This document shows positions 11,857 through 23,671 of a stretch of 64,000 bases of DNA, piece by piece (within the stretch, counting starts at the first letter, position 1; each line of letters opens with the position of its first letter). The notes under the pieces are model-generated. The model worked only from the letters and a program-made list of their open reading frames with translations, did no database searches and was not told the origin of the DNA. The stretch comes from Rhynchopus euleeides (Eukaryota > Euglenozoa > Diplonemea > Diplonemida > Diplonemidae): positions 62,001-126,000 of the forward strand of contig OY723296.1 of assembly GCA_963210315.1 (NCBI GenBank), given 5' to 3'. A program made the translations under genes and the position numbers.

Positions 11857-12808
11857 GTTGCCGAAGTGTGCAGCAGGATGCCTTTGTGGCGTGCGGGTGT
11901 TGGTTGCAGTGGCGTTGCATCCAGAGCAGGGACAGGCAACTTCATTCTGCGCCACGCTGAAACTGTTCCGACACAACACACAGCGAAAGATAGAGGGGGG
12001 GGGCTGGCCGTGGCAGTGGGGTGGGGTGTGGGGGGCTTCGCCGTCTGTAGACCGCTCAACAGAACATAACAGAGTAGAATGTCGCGCGCTGGGCTTGGCT
12101 TGGGAATGGCAGGGGGGAGGGGGGAGGGGGGAGGGGTGTGGCGCGGATCTAAGAGAAATGCATGTGGGCACACACTCAGCGCCAAAAACAAAGCCCCTCG
12201 CGTGTTTCTTATTCGCGACCTGTGGCCTCCCACAGACGAGGACCAGTCCTCTCTGCGACGCGCGTGCCTGCATGGGGAAGGCACAGAGCAACGGGGTGGG
12301 TGTCCCCCCCCCAACGCCCCCACCCTGTGCCGAGGGGGGGGGGGGGGGGAAACGACACGGTCATCTCTGATCTAATGGCGCCTCACACACACACGAATCT
12401 TTTTTTGGAAAGCGTCGCCTGGTTAGGGCAAGCCCCCACCCTTCAAGCCCACAGGTGAGCACACCGCTCTGTTTGCGGGGGTCCGGCATTTCCCCAGCTG
12501 CGCCGGAGCACTGAAAGCACCCGGAAAGCCAGGGATCTTCCAGAGACACGCCCACACCGGTGATGCGCATGGAGAGACTCCATCCCAGCTCTGTACAGTG
12601 GAACAATTGGGAGGTGCCCACCCCTTAAGGACACCGAAGTGCCCCCGACACAGACACCCAAACACGACGGACATGAGGTGAGCTGCTTCTGTCGAGGTGT
12701 CGCGCGAGACACCGCCTCAAAACTGGTTTTCAACACACACCCGCATCCACCCAGCCTTTCGCGCTTCGATAGAAGCGGGAAAACCCTCGCAGCCTTATAT
12801 CAACACCA
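11857..12808. other. Intergenic with G-runs
   Basis: No supported gene. A GGGGAGG repeat lies at about 12110-12137 and a G-run at 12335-12350. The remainder shows no feature I can name. Confidence 0.4.
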
Positions 12809-13834
12809 TCACACTATCTGGGAGTCCTCGGGTGGAGTGTCAAATGACACTGAGCTGGGGAGGCCACTCGCCGGCTTCAGCGGGGTTAGAACGGGGGGCC
12901 TGCATCCGCTGAAACTCGACCAAGACCGGCCCGACCACCAGCTCCCTTGCTGCGGGGCCAACGATTTCTCGGCACTCGGGGCTCCGCCCTCCACCGAGCT
13001 GGCAGAAGAAGGTGTCCCTGCCTTCCCCGTGCGGTGCGGCTCTGTCTCGGGCGAGCCCGAGGAGGAGGTGCGCCGCCGCTTCAGCTTCGACACGCACACC
13101 GCAAAGCTGGGTGCCTGTGGGTTAGTGTAGAGAAGCGGGAGGTCGACACGGTCCCCCAGGATCCGCTTCTTGGTGACGAGCAGGCCGGACGCCTCCTCCT
13201 CGGACTCGGAGGTGTCGTCATCCGCATCGCTGCCGTTCCACCGCTCAGGCCCCACAACCTTGTCGTAGTCATGCGGCGACACGAGGAGATCCGTGTCGGT
13301 CATCTGGGCCAATTCATACTTCGGGCGGAGCTGCCTGCCTGTGATCTGCTGCGTCATGCCTCTCCGCTTCCAGAAGAGCTTCGCCTCCTGCGTGGCGTGC
13401 ACCACGATAGGCACGCCCAGCTGCTGCAGGTGGCAGAAGAGCTGCTGCATGCAACCCCGCTGCCTATAAACTGGGTCCGTTGCGGCGTATACAACGTGCA
13501 GCACTTCCCCACAGCGGGGTGCGGCAAGCAGGCACGCGACAACCTTCACGCGTGCCTGGTCTTGGTAGCTGCTGGGCCAGAGTGTGCGTGTGGTCTCCTC
13601 GTAGAGTGCCAGGTTCAGCGCCTTGTCAAGCGGGCGGAACCGCTTGCGGTCCGCCCGGCTCCGCGTCCGGTCGACGCATCCCTCATTGAGGAGGTCGTCC
13701 ACCTCGCTGCGGCATGTCGAGGAGAAGCTCGCCAGGAGCAGCTCCCGCGCGGCGCTGATCTCAGCTTGTGTTGCGATGCGCCCACAGCGGTACCTTGGGG
13801 CACCTGTGACAACACGCGCCTCTCGTGTGAACAT
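12809..13834 (-). CDS. GNAT-type acetyltransferase with disordered tail
   Basis: The ATG at 13834 gives 341 residues. Residues of about 85-160 carry GNAT features: the beta strand VLHVVYAATDPVYR, then QRGCMQQLF at the acetyl-CoA-binding motif A (family pattern R-x-x-G-x-G/A), and AKLFWKRRGM, matching motif B. Residues 190-341 are acidic, then Ser/Arg-rich and probably disordered, with KLKRRRTSSSG as a possible nuclear signal. The substrate (protein N terminus, lysine or small molecule) cannot be told. The ATG follows a long pyrimidine tract and an AG six bases upstream, which supports this start over a longer proline-rich extension. Confidence 0.68.
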   Translation of the reverse strand: MFTREARVVTGAPRYRCGRIATQAEISAARELLLASFSSTCRSEVDDLLNEGCVDRTRSRADRKRFRPLDKALNLALYEETTRTLWPSSYQDQARVKVVACLLAAPRCGEVLHVVYAATDPVYRQRGCMQQLFCHLQQLGVPIVVHATQEAKLFWKRRGMTQQITGRQLRPKYELAQMTDTDLLVSPHDYDKVVGPERWNGSDADDDTSESEEEASGLLVTKKRILGDRVDLPLLYTNPQAPSFAVCVSKLKRRRTSSSGSPETEPHRTGKAGTPSSASSVEGGAPSAEKSLAPQQGSWWSGRSWSSFSGCRPPVLTPLKPASGLPSSVSFDTPPEDSQIV

Positions 13835-14744
13835 CAGGCGCTCATGCGTGGGGGGAGGGGGAGGGGGGGTAGGAGGCCTCGAGGCTCCTGCATGCAAAAA
13901 GATGGAGGGGCAGTGTGTGTCTTGTCAGAGCGGCTGCAGCTGGGAGAGGTTGCATTGGAACCCCGTGCGGCGTCCCCTCCGAGATGTATCCTTGGGGAGA
14001 GAATTTCAGAAAGCGTGGGGTTCGTCCCCACAAAAGTTGCGCAAACCGGGTGTGAGGGTGGTGGTGAGCAAAATGTGGCAAGCAACAGTGGTTGGTGGTG
14101 GTTTTCGGAGACCGAACACCATCCTGAGGGGTTCCTGCTGGAGAAACACAAAGGGGGCGTGGCTGGGGGGTGGGGGTGGCGGCGTGCAGCGTTGTTATCG
14201 CCCTCCTGCTGGGTGTTGGACGGAATACGCACACCTCAGATCAACAACGAGCCCTACTGCTGACGTGACCCCATTATGCGTGCTTGAAACCAAGATTCTG
14301 TGTAGCGTATGCCCATGCAGAGCCTTTGCTGGCTCCACCGCCTCCCCGACTCTCAACTTCGAACAGTGTTTCGCAAAAAGGGATGCACAGGGGGCGGGAT
14401 CCCTCCAAAGAACCATCGGGGGAACCCGACTCCTGCACCGGTGGGGGGAGCCCTTTCGCCCTGGATCAGACCTCGTGTGTCAAAACGTGATGCCCCGGGT
14501 GGTTTGCCCCTAAAGGGCAGGCTCTGCTCACCGCCTCTGAACTTCGGAGTGACAGGAGTATCACTCCCAGACCCCACCCACCCACCCACCCACCCCCCCG
14601 TACTTCAAACTTGAAACAAAACTGAAGGCTAGGGAAAAACAGCAGCAGGAGTCCACCTGTGAGAAGCTAGGAAGTGTCTGCCGAGATTCTGACTGCCAGC
14701 CCAAAATACTGATCGCCGGCTCCCCCCCTCCCCCCATGCCGCCC
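13835..14744. other. Intergenic
   Basis: Contains the pyrimidine tract (minus strand) before the acetyltransferase ATG at 13845-13870 and a CCCA repeat at about 14576-14600. Short frames on both strands show no family features. Confidence 0.4.
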
Positions 14745-15446
14745 TCAGCAGGACAGCCTCTCCAGACCACGCGCCACCGTAAGGTAGTCCATCCAGCTGT
14801 CCTGGCATGGAGCCACGCGCGGAGGTGCAGATGCGACGCTCGGCGAACGCCTCGGGTTGATCGGCGCACCGTCATCATCCAACACTTCGATGGAAGACGT
14901 GCCCGAGGCGCGTATGCTCTTCACATCCCCGACGCTGAACAAACGGGAGGATGCTGTCAGGGCCAGCCGAGGGGGTTCTGCGTGGCCCTCTCTCGCAGCC
15001 TTCAGCCTGCAGTTCGCCAGCTGCAGCGACAGGACAGACATCCCTGCATCAGCGATGCGGAACCGCATGCCCCGTGAGCTCGGAGCACGCCTGCCGCACG
15101 ACGTCAGGGTGCCTTCGAAGGTGCTGCCATCAGCGGTGCTGACTTCGACAGGCCGTGAGATGAAAGACGCAAGATCAAATGGCACAAGCTGCTTCGCGAC
15201 AGCAGCGGGGGGGCGGTAGGGCGCAAACCGCTGGACTGCAGGTGGTGTGCAGTCCAGCATAACAGCGTCGTGAGACGGCGGGGCCCGCCCCGCACCCGCC
15301 ACCCTCATGCGCCTGAATTGTCGCGTGACGGTCTCCAGGTCCGACTCGCACACGCCGCCGCGCCGACCCCTCCGGGGGCCTCCGCCCCGCCCCATGCCGC
15401 TGAAGGCGCGGATGAGGCTGTTCACCTCATCCGCCTCGTCGGGCAT
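14745..15446 (-). CDS. Possible SM/Lsm-like domain protein
   Basis: The ATG at 15446 gives 233 residues. It starts MPDEADEVNSLIRAF, followed by a Gly/Arg-rich RGGGPRRGRRGG segment typical of RNA-binding proteins. Residues of about 95-145 (PFDLASFISRPVEVSTADGS, then FEGTLTSC and GMRFRIADAG) resemble the first strands of an SM fold as in ataxin-2/LSM14-type proteins. The match is short and read by eye. Seven bases before the ATG is a TTTCTGTAG acceptor-like site behind a pyrimidine-rich stretch, which supports this start. The open frame continues upstream into proline-rich sequence that I treat as leader. A role in mRNA metabolism is possible but not shown. Confidence 0.5.
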   Translation of the reverse strand: MPDEADEVNSLIRAFSGMGRGGGPRRGRRGGVCESDLETVTRQFRRMRVAGAGRAPPSHDAVMLDCTPPAVQRFAPYRPPAAVAKQLVPFDLASFISRPVEVSTADGSTFEGTLTSCGRRAPSSRGMRFRIADAGMSVLSLQLANCRLKAAREGHAEPPRLALTASSRLFSVGDVKSIRASGTSSIEVLDDDGAPINPRRSPSVASAPPRVAPCQDSWMDYLTVARGLERLSC

Positions 15447-16608
15447 TGTGAATCTACAGAAACAATCGTGTCGCCTGTGGTGAGGGCTGGGGTGGCAATG
15501 TCGGGGAGAAGGCAGGGGGGGGGGGGTAAAGAGTAGAATGTAGATTGACTGTTCCACGGTATTAAAAGTCGGGGAGAAGGCAGGGGGGGGGGGGGGGGGC
15601 AAGGATGGGAATAATCCAACAACGCGCTCCCTGGCAACGGATGCGCCGTGCCGCAGACCCAGCTGCTGAGAGCTCCCCTAGAACACCCTCAAAACGTGAC
15701 ACGATCTGTACCATGGTTCTCCCACAAAAATTCTTGTGCTCGCACCTCATTTTGGCCTGACTTTTGGCCTCTGGAGGGCACCGAGACGATTCTGAGAATT
15801 CAAATTCTCAAAATTTGGCCTACAATACGATATGGGAGCAACCTAACAGGGGAGGTGAAGGGCACGGGTCTTCGCCTGATGACACACTGCAACCTCAAGG
15901 TGACTGGCGTCACCTCTCCCACAGTCTGCGGCGACTCTGCCGTGGCGACAAGGCTTCCTGTCATGGGAGATCGCTGCGTGGATCAACGTGGCACCACCCG
16001 TGTGCTCGGCAGGTTGTTTCGGCACCTGTTTTCTCCGTGTCATGCTCTTCGTGAGCGTGTCAGGGATGTTGGCACACGCTGGGGAGGGTTTCACATGATG
16101 ACATAACATATCAGAAGCACACACCCCTGGTCTACATTGGAATTTCACAATCAGTTTGGGTCTGAATTGGCATTTCTGGAAAAGTTGTGGGCTAATTAGT
16201 CCTTTACCCCTTTTTTTACGCACACGACCTTCGCGCGGAAAGTCATTCGGCTCTGCCAAACGTGCTCTACACACCACCCCACCCCCTTCATCGGGCAAGT
16301 GGGTTTGCAAGTGTGTGGAAGTGTCAACGCATATCACGCGAAGCCTACAACACACACACACACACAACGATCAGAGGACTCTTGTCCTCTCAGAGGAAGC
16401 GATCAGGTAAGCGCGATCAAGGCGAGCAACGACGATTGGATAGCAGACGAGTATCTCTCAGACGGGCTGGAGATAAAAGAGAGAGGGGACAAACACGCGA
16501 CACGCGGTTTTTTTAAAGCGGAATCAGTCAGAAAAAGGTTGAGGGTCACGGGAAAGTCAGGCCACCGGAGCCAATTACAGTCGTATTTACTCTGAATGTT
16601 ATTTGTTA
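15447..16608. other. Intergenic upstream of the gene cluster
   Basis: G-runs occur at 15517-15528 and 15580-15599 and a CA repeat at about 16350-16366. I see no gene. It ends at the TA flank of the palindromic element at 16609. Confidence 0.4.
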
Positions 16609-16953
16609 CTGGGGGGGGGCAAATACAAGCATACATGCGAATACAAGCATATTATGAAAATCCGGATTTAAATATAATTTTCAGGCTAATAGAAGCATAT
16701 ATGCTTCTATTAGCCTGGTAGAAAATATTGGGTATTTTTGGGGTTTTTGGGGGGTTTTCCACCACAAAAATATAAATTTTTCTACCAGGCTAATACAAGC
16801 ATGTATGCTTGTATTAGCCTGGTCAACAAAAATTGGGTTTTTAGTATGCTTGTATTCGCAGTATAATCATTTATAATTTTTCCAGAAAGCCCCGCATTAT
16901 GCGAGCTGGCACGCTTAATACAAGCATATATGCTTGTATTTGCCCCCCCCCAG
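16609..16953. mobile_element. Palindrome-rich TA-flanked element, copy 1
   Basis: The termini are CTGGGGGGGGGCAAATACAA and its inverted copy, flanked by TA on both sides (16607-16608 and 16954-16955). The interior is made of short perfect palindromes such as ATACAAGCATATATGCTTGTAT and has no coding capacity. Relatives are at 44820-45434 and 48104-48572 with the same ends but different palindrome cores. A TA target duplication fits Tc1/mariner-like or related transposases. Confidence 0.8.
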
Positions 16954-16997
16954 TAACAAACCGCCGTTTTGGAAAAACAATTTAAAAGTGAATTAAT

Positions 16998-17106
16998 GGG
17001 GGCCCTCGCTACCAGTCACTGCTCGTCACAGCTCGTCAGTCAGTGAGGGGAAGTGGGCCGTGGCTCACTTTTTCTCACTCAGTCACACTTGGTAGCGAAG
17101 GCCCCC
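16998..17106. mobile_element. 109-bp MITE of the GGGGGCCC family
   Basis: The ends GGGGGCCCTCGCTACC and GGTAGCGAAGGCCCCC are imperfect inverted repeats. The flanking AAT (16995-16997 and 17107-17109) is a 3-bp target duplication. Near-identical to the MITE at 48591-48699. The same ends bound the large elements at 18171-20701 and 20742-26504. Confidence 0.9.
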
Positions 17107-17121
17107 AATAAAATGTTATTC

Positions 17122-17852
17122 ATAACATACCGTCACTCAAGTTTTGTTGGTGGGGTAATATATTGGTGGGGTAAATATGTTGGTGGGGTACTAATTTGGT
17201 GGATTTGGGGCTCTGAAAAAAGTTGGTGGGTTATTACCCCACCAACATAATTACCCCTGGGGCGCATTGTACTTGGCGATTTTTTCTGGCACCTGGGATT
17301 TGGAGCCCCCTGCCCACCCACCCCGACTGCGCGTACGCATGTGCGTACGCCGTCCGCACTTTCTGAAACCGCGCTGCGTACGCGTACGCAGAAATTGCGT
17401 ACGGCTGGTATTCCAGGTCTCTCAGCACACAGTAGGCCACCCAGTAGGCTGAGCCCTGGCCTTTGCTCTTGCCTTTCACAGACGGTTCCTTCGCGCACAA
17501 GTGCAAAAGGTACGATTACCTACTCGAAGGCTCGAAGGCTGCTGAGGTTGACGACCGATTTGGTGTGCGGACATGGCCGTCTCTTGTACTACATAGACTG
17601 CCGTTTGCAGGCGCCGCACGCCCACGCGTACGCCGTATGCATTTTCTGGAAAACGTAGCCATCAGCCGGGCCCCTTAGGCGTTCGCCACGAAAACGGTAG
17701 TCAGCGATGCGCATTGGGGTAATAAATTGGTGGGGTAGATTTGTTGGTGGGGTAAATATGTTGGTGGGGTACTAATTTGGTGGATTTGGGGGTTCTGGAA
17801 GAAGTTGGTGGGTTATTACCCCACCAACATTACTTGAGTGACGGTATGTTAT
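17122..17852. mobile_element. TIR element with GTTGGTGGGGTA subrepeats
   Basis: The ends ATAACATACCGTCACTCAAG are inverted at 17833-17852. Inside each end are repeats of the GTTGGTGGGGTA motif, repeated again near the right end in direct orientation (about 17225-17255 and 17755-17830). The core (17325-17405) is rich in GCGTACGC palindromes. No coding frame is supported. Confidence 0.75.
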
Positions 17853-18451
17853 TGGGTACTCCCATGGAGTCACCGCCGCTCGGGCGAGAAGTGTGTTGAG
17901 CATACACGACATCAACCTTCGTCAGGTTTGGGAGTGTATAAGCAACACCGCAAGAAGGAACAGAAGCATAAGCGGACGCAGCGACACTTTTGTTCCTTTT
18001 GCACCCCTGTAAACAACACCCATTTTCCCTTCGGCTGACACCCTGTTTGGAGATGTGTAAGAGGTCGCCGGGAGCTGAGTGCCGTAGTCCACCATGTAAA
18101 TGACAACGACGAGGAATCCCGCCCCCAACCCCCCAGCCCCAGCCCAGATGGAATAAATAGTTTCAATTTTGGGGGCCCTCGCTACCAGTCACGGGTCGTC
18201 ACGGCTCGTCAGTGAGTCAGGGGGCTTTTTTGGCTGGCCTGGGGAGAAGGGTGAATTTTCAGGTTTTTGGCTGACTACGAGTCACTACGAGTCACTTGAC
18301 TGGTAGCGAGGCCGGTCTGGAACTCCGGGTGGGGACTTGGCACAATATGAGAAAATTCCACCCAGAAGTCCAGACCGGCCTCGCTACCAGTCACGTGACT
18401 CATAGTGACTCGTAGTGACTCACAGTGGTCCCCACCTCCTGTAGGGGCACT

Positions 18452-19488
18452 CCCCGATTCCCCCCAGCAAATTAGTGTACTTGGTTGATTCCCCCCGATT
18501 CCCCCCAGTACATTGTCGTACTTGGTCGATTCCCCCCGATTCCCCCCAGTACATTGTCATACTTGGACTATTCCCCCCGATTCCCCCCAGGACATTGTCA
18601 TACTTGGACGATTCCCCCCGATTCCCCCCAGTACATTGTCATACTTGGACGATTCCCCCCGATTCCCCCCAGTACATAGTCGTACTCGGACGATTCCCCC
18701 CGATTCCCCCCAGGACATTGTCATACTTGGACGATTCCCCCCGATTCCCCCCAGTACATAGTCGTACTCGGACGATTCCCCCCGATTCCCCCCAGGACAT
18801 TGTCATACTTGGACGATTCCCCCCGATTCCCCCCAGTACATTGTCATACTTGGACGATTCCCCCCAGGACATTGTCATACTTGGACGATTCCCCCCGATT
18901 CCCCCCAGTACATTGTCATACTTGGACGATTCCCCCCGATTCCCCCCAGTACATTGTCATACTTGGACGATTCCCCCCGATTCCCCCCAGTACATAGTCG
19001 TACTCGGACGATTCCCCCCGATTCCCCCCAGGACATTGTCATACTTGGACGATTCCCCCCGATTCCCCCCAGTACATTGTCATACTTGGACGATTCCCCC
19101 CAGGACATTGTCATACTTGGACGATTCCCCCCGATTCCCCCCAGTACATTGTCATACTTGGACGATTCCCCCCGATTCCCCCCAGTACATTGTCGTACTT
19201 GGACGATTCCCCCCGATTCCCCCCAGGACATTGTCATACTTGGACGATTCCCCCCGATTCCCCCCAGGACATTGTCATACTTGGACGATTCCCCCGATTC
19301 CCCCCAGGACATTGTCATACTTGGACGATTCCCCCCAGGACATTGTCATACTTGGACGATTCCCCCCGATTCCCCCCAGTACATTGTCATACTTGGACGA
19401 TTCCCCCCGATTCCCCCCAGTACATTGTCGTACTTGGACGATTCCCCCCGATTCCCCCCAGTACATTGTCATACTTGGACGATTCCTT
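18452..19488. repeat. 41-bp tandem array 1
   Basis: About 26 units with a GATTCCCCCC doublet followed by AGTACATTGTCATACTTGGAC. Some units are shortened by about 10 bp through loss of one GATTCCCCCC. Because 41 is not a multiple of three, every frame cycles through the same 41-codon peptide and stays open without being a gene. The complementary strand has paired runs of six G. Confidence 0.95.
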
Positions 19489-20254
19489 TTCGTTCACGGG
19501 TGGCCATGCTGGTGCTATCCCTGACTCGCACCTGTGGGGCACTTCCTCCACATCCGCATTCGCGCACCAGCCCAACTTGGTGCCCGACGGCGACGTTGTG
19601 CTTGCGGATGGCGCATACGCGGGAGCCAAGCAGTGCGTGACTGGGAGTCGCTGCTACTCGAGGAAGGGGGATGAAAACCGACGGGTCCCCATTCCTGACT
19701 GTAACCTTCCTGTGGCGGCGCAGAAGATGTACAACGGTTCCCACGGATTCGTTCGTGGAAGGGTGGAGCGGGGAAATGCGCGTGTGAAGGACTTCAAGAT
19801 CCTCACGTACCCGTACCATCTCGGGGGCGAGGGTGACTCGCAGTTCCTCGCGCTGTGTGGGAGGGTCGTGGCAGAGCTTCATAACTTTCTGTACAAGTAT
19901 GGCCTCCCCGAACTGCCCATCGGCCCTTACAGGAACCTCGTCGCGGGCCTCATCCCCCAGAAGCCGCGCACTGCCAGCAGAGTGGTTACGGGTGAGCCTG
20001 AGGCTGGCAGTGCTCCACCTGCAGCTTCTGCAACGATTGACACCGAGGAGGACGATGCGTCTGTAGATGACGAGGATGAGTTTGGCCTTCGGGATGTGGA
20101 CGTCACTCCGTGGATGCAGGAGGTGCAGGGCGTGTTGGACTGCTTCCCGGAGAACGGCAGTGGTGAAACCCCAGATGTCGTCGACAAGCTCTTACAGAGC
20201 ACTGCCGGGAACGATCCCGATGCAGACTGGCACGAGTTCTCCGGTTCGGCGTGA
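19489..20254 (+). pseudogene. C-terminal part of a DDE_4/Harbinger-type transposase
   Basis: About 255 residues after the tandem array. A segment PDSHLWG is followed by GDVVLADGAYAGAK, which holds a catalytic-type Asp, and by GRVERGNARVKDFKIL with the Glu in the usual place of the DDE_Tnp_4 fold. A low-complexity acidic tail ends at a TGA. The N-terminal half, including the DNA-binding region and the first catalytic block, is absent; the array occupies the position where it should be. The fragment is in frame with one reading of the array, but that is not evidence for a fusion protein. Probably an inactive remnant of the autonomous partner of this family. Confidence 0.75.
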
Positions 20255-21021
20255 TATATGTTCTGCCCCCCCCCCCTCTCCCTTGCTTCTCCTAACATCT
20301 GTTCCCGTTTGTGATTCGTCTCTGTCTTCTACTTCCACAACCCCCCCCCCCCACGTACGAGCGAAGCTTGCCTAAACCCCCTGCCCCGCATGAGACTAGT
20401 GAGGAAAAGAAGGTGGTGCATCAGCTGCACACCGCACTCCGCTGATTCATCAAGCAGCCCCCCCCCCCCCGGGGACCCCACTGCGAGTCACTCGCAGTCA
20501 CTCTGGTTTGCGATTTTTACACCAACTCGCCATAGAGCGACCCAAACCTGCTTTGGGACGAGTCACGCCGGCATAATTTTCGAGATTCGGGGTTCAAATA
20601 TGCTCCCCACGCTAGGGACCCCCCAACTCCCCTGACTCTTTTTTTAAGCGTTTTTCCGCTCATTTTTTCTCACTTTTTCTCACCCGGTAGCGAAGGCCCC
20701 CTTTAACAAAAATAATAATAACATTTTCAAAAAATGTTACTGGGGGCCCTCGCTACCAGTCACGGGTCGTCACGGCTCGTCAGTGAGTCAGGGGGCTTTT
20801 TTGGCTGGCCTGGGGAGAAGGGTGAATTTTCAGGTTTTTGGCTGACTACGAGTCACTACGAGTCACTTGACTGGTAGCGAGGCCGGTCTGGAACTCCGGG
20901 TGGGGACTTGGCACAATATGAGAAAATTCCACCCAGAGGTCCAGACCGGCCTAGCTACCAGTCACGTGACTCGTAGTGACTCGTAGTGACTCACAGTGGT
21001 CTCCACCTCCTGTAGGGGCAC

Positions 21022-23595
21022 TCCCCGATTCCCCCCAGCAAATTAGTGTACTTGGTTGATTCCCCCCGATTCCCCCCAGTACATTGTCGTACTTGGACGA
21101 TTCCCCCCGATTCCCCCCAGTACATTGTCATACTTGGACGATTCCCCCCGATTTCCCCCAGTACATTGTCGTACTTGGACGATTCCCCCCGATTTCCCCC
21201 AGTACATTGTCATACTTAGACGATTCCCCCCGATTCCCCCCAGTACATTGTCGTACTTGGACGATTCCCCCCGATTTCCCCCAGTACATTGTCGTACTTG
21301 GACGATTCCCCCCGATTTCCCCCAGTACATTGTCGTACTTGGACGATTCCCCCCGATTCCCCCCAGTACAGTGTCGTACTTGGACGATTCCCCCCGATTC
21401 CCCCCAGTACATTGTCGTACTTGGACGATTCCCCCCGATTCCCCCCAGTACATTGTCATACTTGGACGATTCCCCCCGATTTCCCCCAGTACATTGTCGT
21501 ACTTGGACGATTCCCCCCGATTTCCCCCAGTACATTGTCATACTTGGACGATTCCCCCCGATTCCCCCCAGTACATTGTCGTACTTGGACGATTCCCCCC
21601 GATTTCCCCCAGTACATTGTCGTACTTGGACGATTCCCCCCGATTTCCCCCAGTACATTGTCGTACTTGGACGATTCCCCCCGATTCCCCCCAGTACAGT
21701 GTCGTACTTGGACGATTCCCCCCGATTCCCCCCAGTACATTGTCGTACTTGGACGATTCCCCCCGATTCCCCCCAGTACATTGTCATACTTGGACGATTC
21801 CCCCCGATTCCCCCCAGTACATTGTCATACTTGGACGATTCCCCCCGATTCCCCCCAGTACATTGTCATACTTGGACGATTCCCCCCGATTCCCCCCAGT
21901 ACATTGTCGTACTTGGACGATTCCCCCCGATTCCCCCCAGTACATTGTCATACTTGGACGATTCCCCCCGATTCCCCCCAGTACATTGTCATACTTGGAC
22001 GATTCCCCCCGATTCCCCCCAGTACATTGTCATACTTGGACGATTCCCCCCGATTCCCCCCAGTACATTGTCGTACTTGGACGATTCCCCCCGATTTCCC
22101 CCAGTACATTGTCATACTTGGACGATTCCCCCCGATTCCCCCCAGTACATTGTCGTACTTGGACGATTCCCCCCGATTCCCCCCAGTACATTGTCATACT
22201 TGGACGATTCCCCCCGATTTCCCCCAGTACATTGTCGTACTTGGACGATTCCCCCCGATTCCCCCCAGTACATTGTCATACTTGGACGATTCCCCCCGAT
22301 TCCCCCCAGTACATTGTCATACTTGGACGATTCCCCCCGATTCCCCCCAGTACATTGTCATACTTGGACGATTCCCCCCGATTCCCCCCAGTACATTGTC
22401 ATACTTGGACGATTCCCCCCGATTCCCCCCAGTACATTGTTATACTTGGACGATTCCCCCCGATTCCCCCCAGTACATTGTCGTACTTGGACGATTCCCC
22501 CCGATTCCCCCCAGTACATTGTCATACTTGGACGATTCCCCCCGATTCCCCCCAGTACATTGTCATACTTGGACGATTCCCCCCGATTCCCCCCAGTACA
22601 TTGTCATACTTGGACGATTCCCCCCGATTCCCCCCAGTACATTGTCATACTTGGACGATTCCCCCCGATTCCCCCCAGTACATTGTCGTACTTGGACGAT
22701 TCCCCCCGATTCCCCCCAGTACATTGTCATACTTGGACGATTCCCCCCGATTCCCCCCAGTACATTGTCGTACTTGGACGATTCCCCCCGATTCCCCCCA
22801 GTACATTGTCATACTTGGACGATTCCCCCCGATTCCCCCCAGTACATTGTCATACTTGGACGATTCCCCCCGATTCCCCCCAGTACATTGTCATACTTGG
22901 ACGATTCCCCCCGATTCCCCCCAGTACATTGTTATACTTGGACGATTCCCCCCGATTCCCCCCAGTACATTGTCATACTTGGACGATTCCCCCCGATTCC
23001 CCCCAGTACATTGTCGTACTTGGACGATTCCCCCCGATTCCCCCCAGTACATTGTCATACTTGGACGATTCCCCCCGATTCCCCCCAGTACATTGTCATA
23101 CTTGGACGATTCCCCCCGATTCCCCCCAGTACATTGTCATACTTGGACGATTCCCCCCGATTCCCCCCAGTACATTGTCATACTTGGACGATTCCCCCCG
23201 ATTCCCCCCAGTACATTGTCATACTTGGACGATTCCCCCCGATTCCCCCCAGTACATTGTCGTACTTGGACGATTCCCCCCGATTCCCCCCAGTACATTG
23301 TCATACTTGGACGATTCCCCCCGATTCCCCCCAGTACATTGTCATACTTGGACGATTCCCCCCGATTACCCCCAGTACATTGTCATACTTGGACGATTCC
23401 CCCCGATTCCCCCCAGTACATTGTCGTACTTGGACGATTCCCCCCGATTCCCCCCAGTACATTGTCATACTTGGACGATTCCCCCCGATTCCCCCCAGTA
23501 CATTGTCGTACTTGGACGATTCCCCCCGATTCCCCCCAGTACATTGTCATACTTGGACGATTCCCCCCGATTCCCCCCAGTACATAGTCGTACTT
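21022..23595. repeat. 41-bp tandem array 2, about 63 units
   Basis: Same unit as in element A, very regular, with single-base variants (CATAC or CGTAC; CCCCCC or TCCCCC). It ends at about 23595, where orientation flips: one reverse-complement unit follows at about 23600-23670. Long open frames of about 800 codons in all three plus-strand frames are repeat artefacts. Confidence 0.95.
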
Positions 23596-23671
23596 AGCGG
23601 ATTCCCCCGTGCTGGGGGGAATTGGGGGAAATCCGCCAAGTATGACTGTGTACTGGGGGGAATCGGGAGAT

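Larger units (their letters stand above)
18171..20701. mobile_element. Large GGGGGCCC-family element A with transposase remnant
   Basis: The ends GGGGGCCCTCGCTACC and CCGGTAGCGAAGGCCCCC are flanked by TTT (18168-18170 and 20702-20704). Order inside: about 280 bp of left subterminal sequence, an array of 41-bp repeats (18452-19488), the C-terminal part of a DDE transposase (to 20254), then right subterminal sequence. The left 280 bp is nearly identical to that of element B, which starts 40 bp downstream of A. The 3-bp duplication and DDE type suggest the PIF/Harbinger group. Confidence 0.88.

Noticed and set aside
16320-16370. CA repeat as a telomeric or regulatory site
   Set aside because: It is a short simple-sequence tract with no other supporting feature.
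18452-23595. Possible CRISPR array
   Set aside because: Units are contiguous 41-bp repeats with no unique spacers, and the window is clearly eukaryotic.
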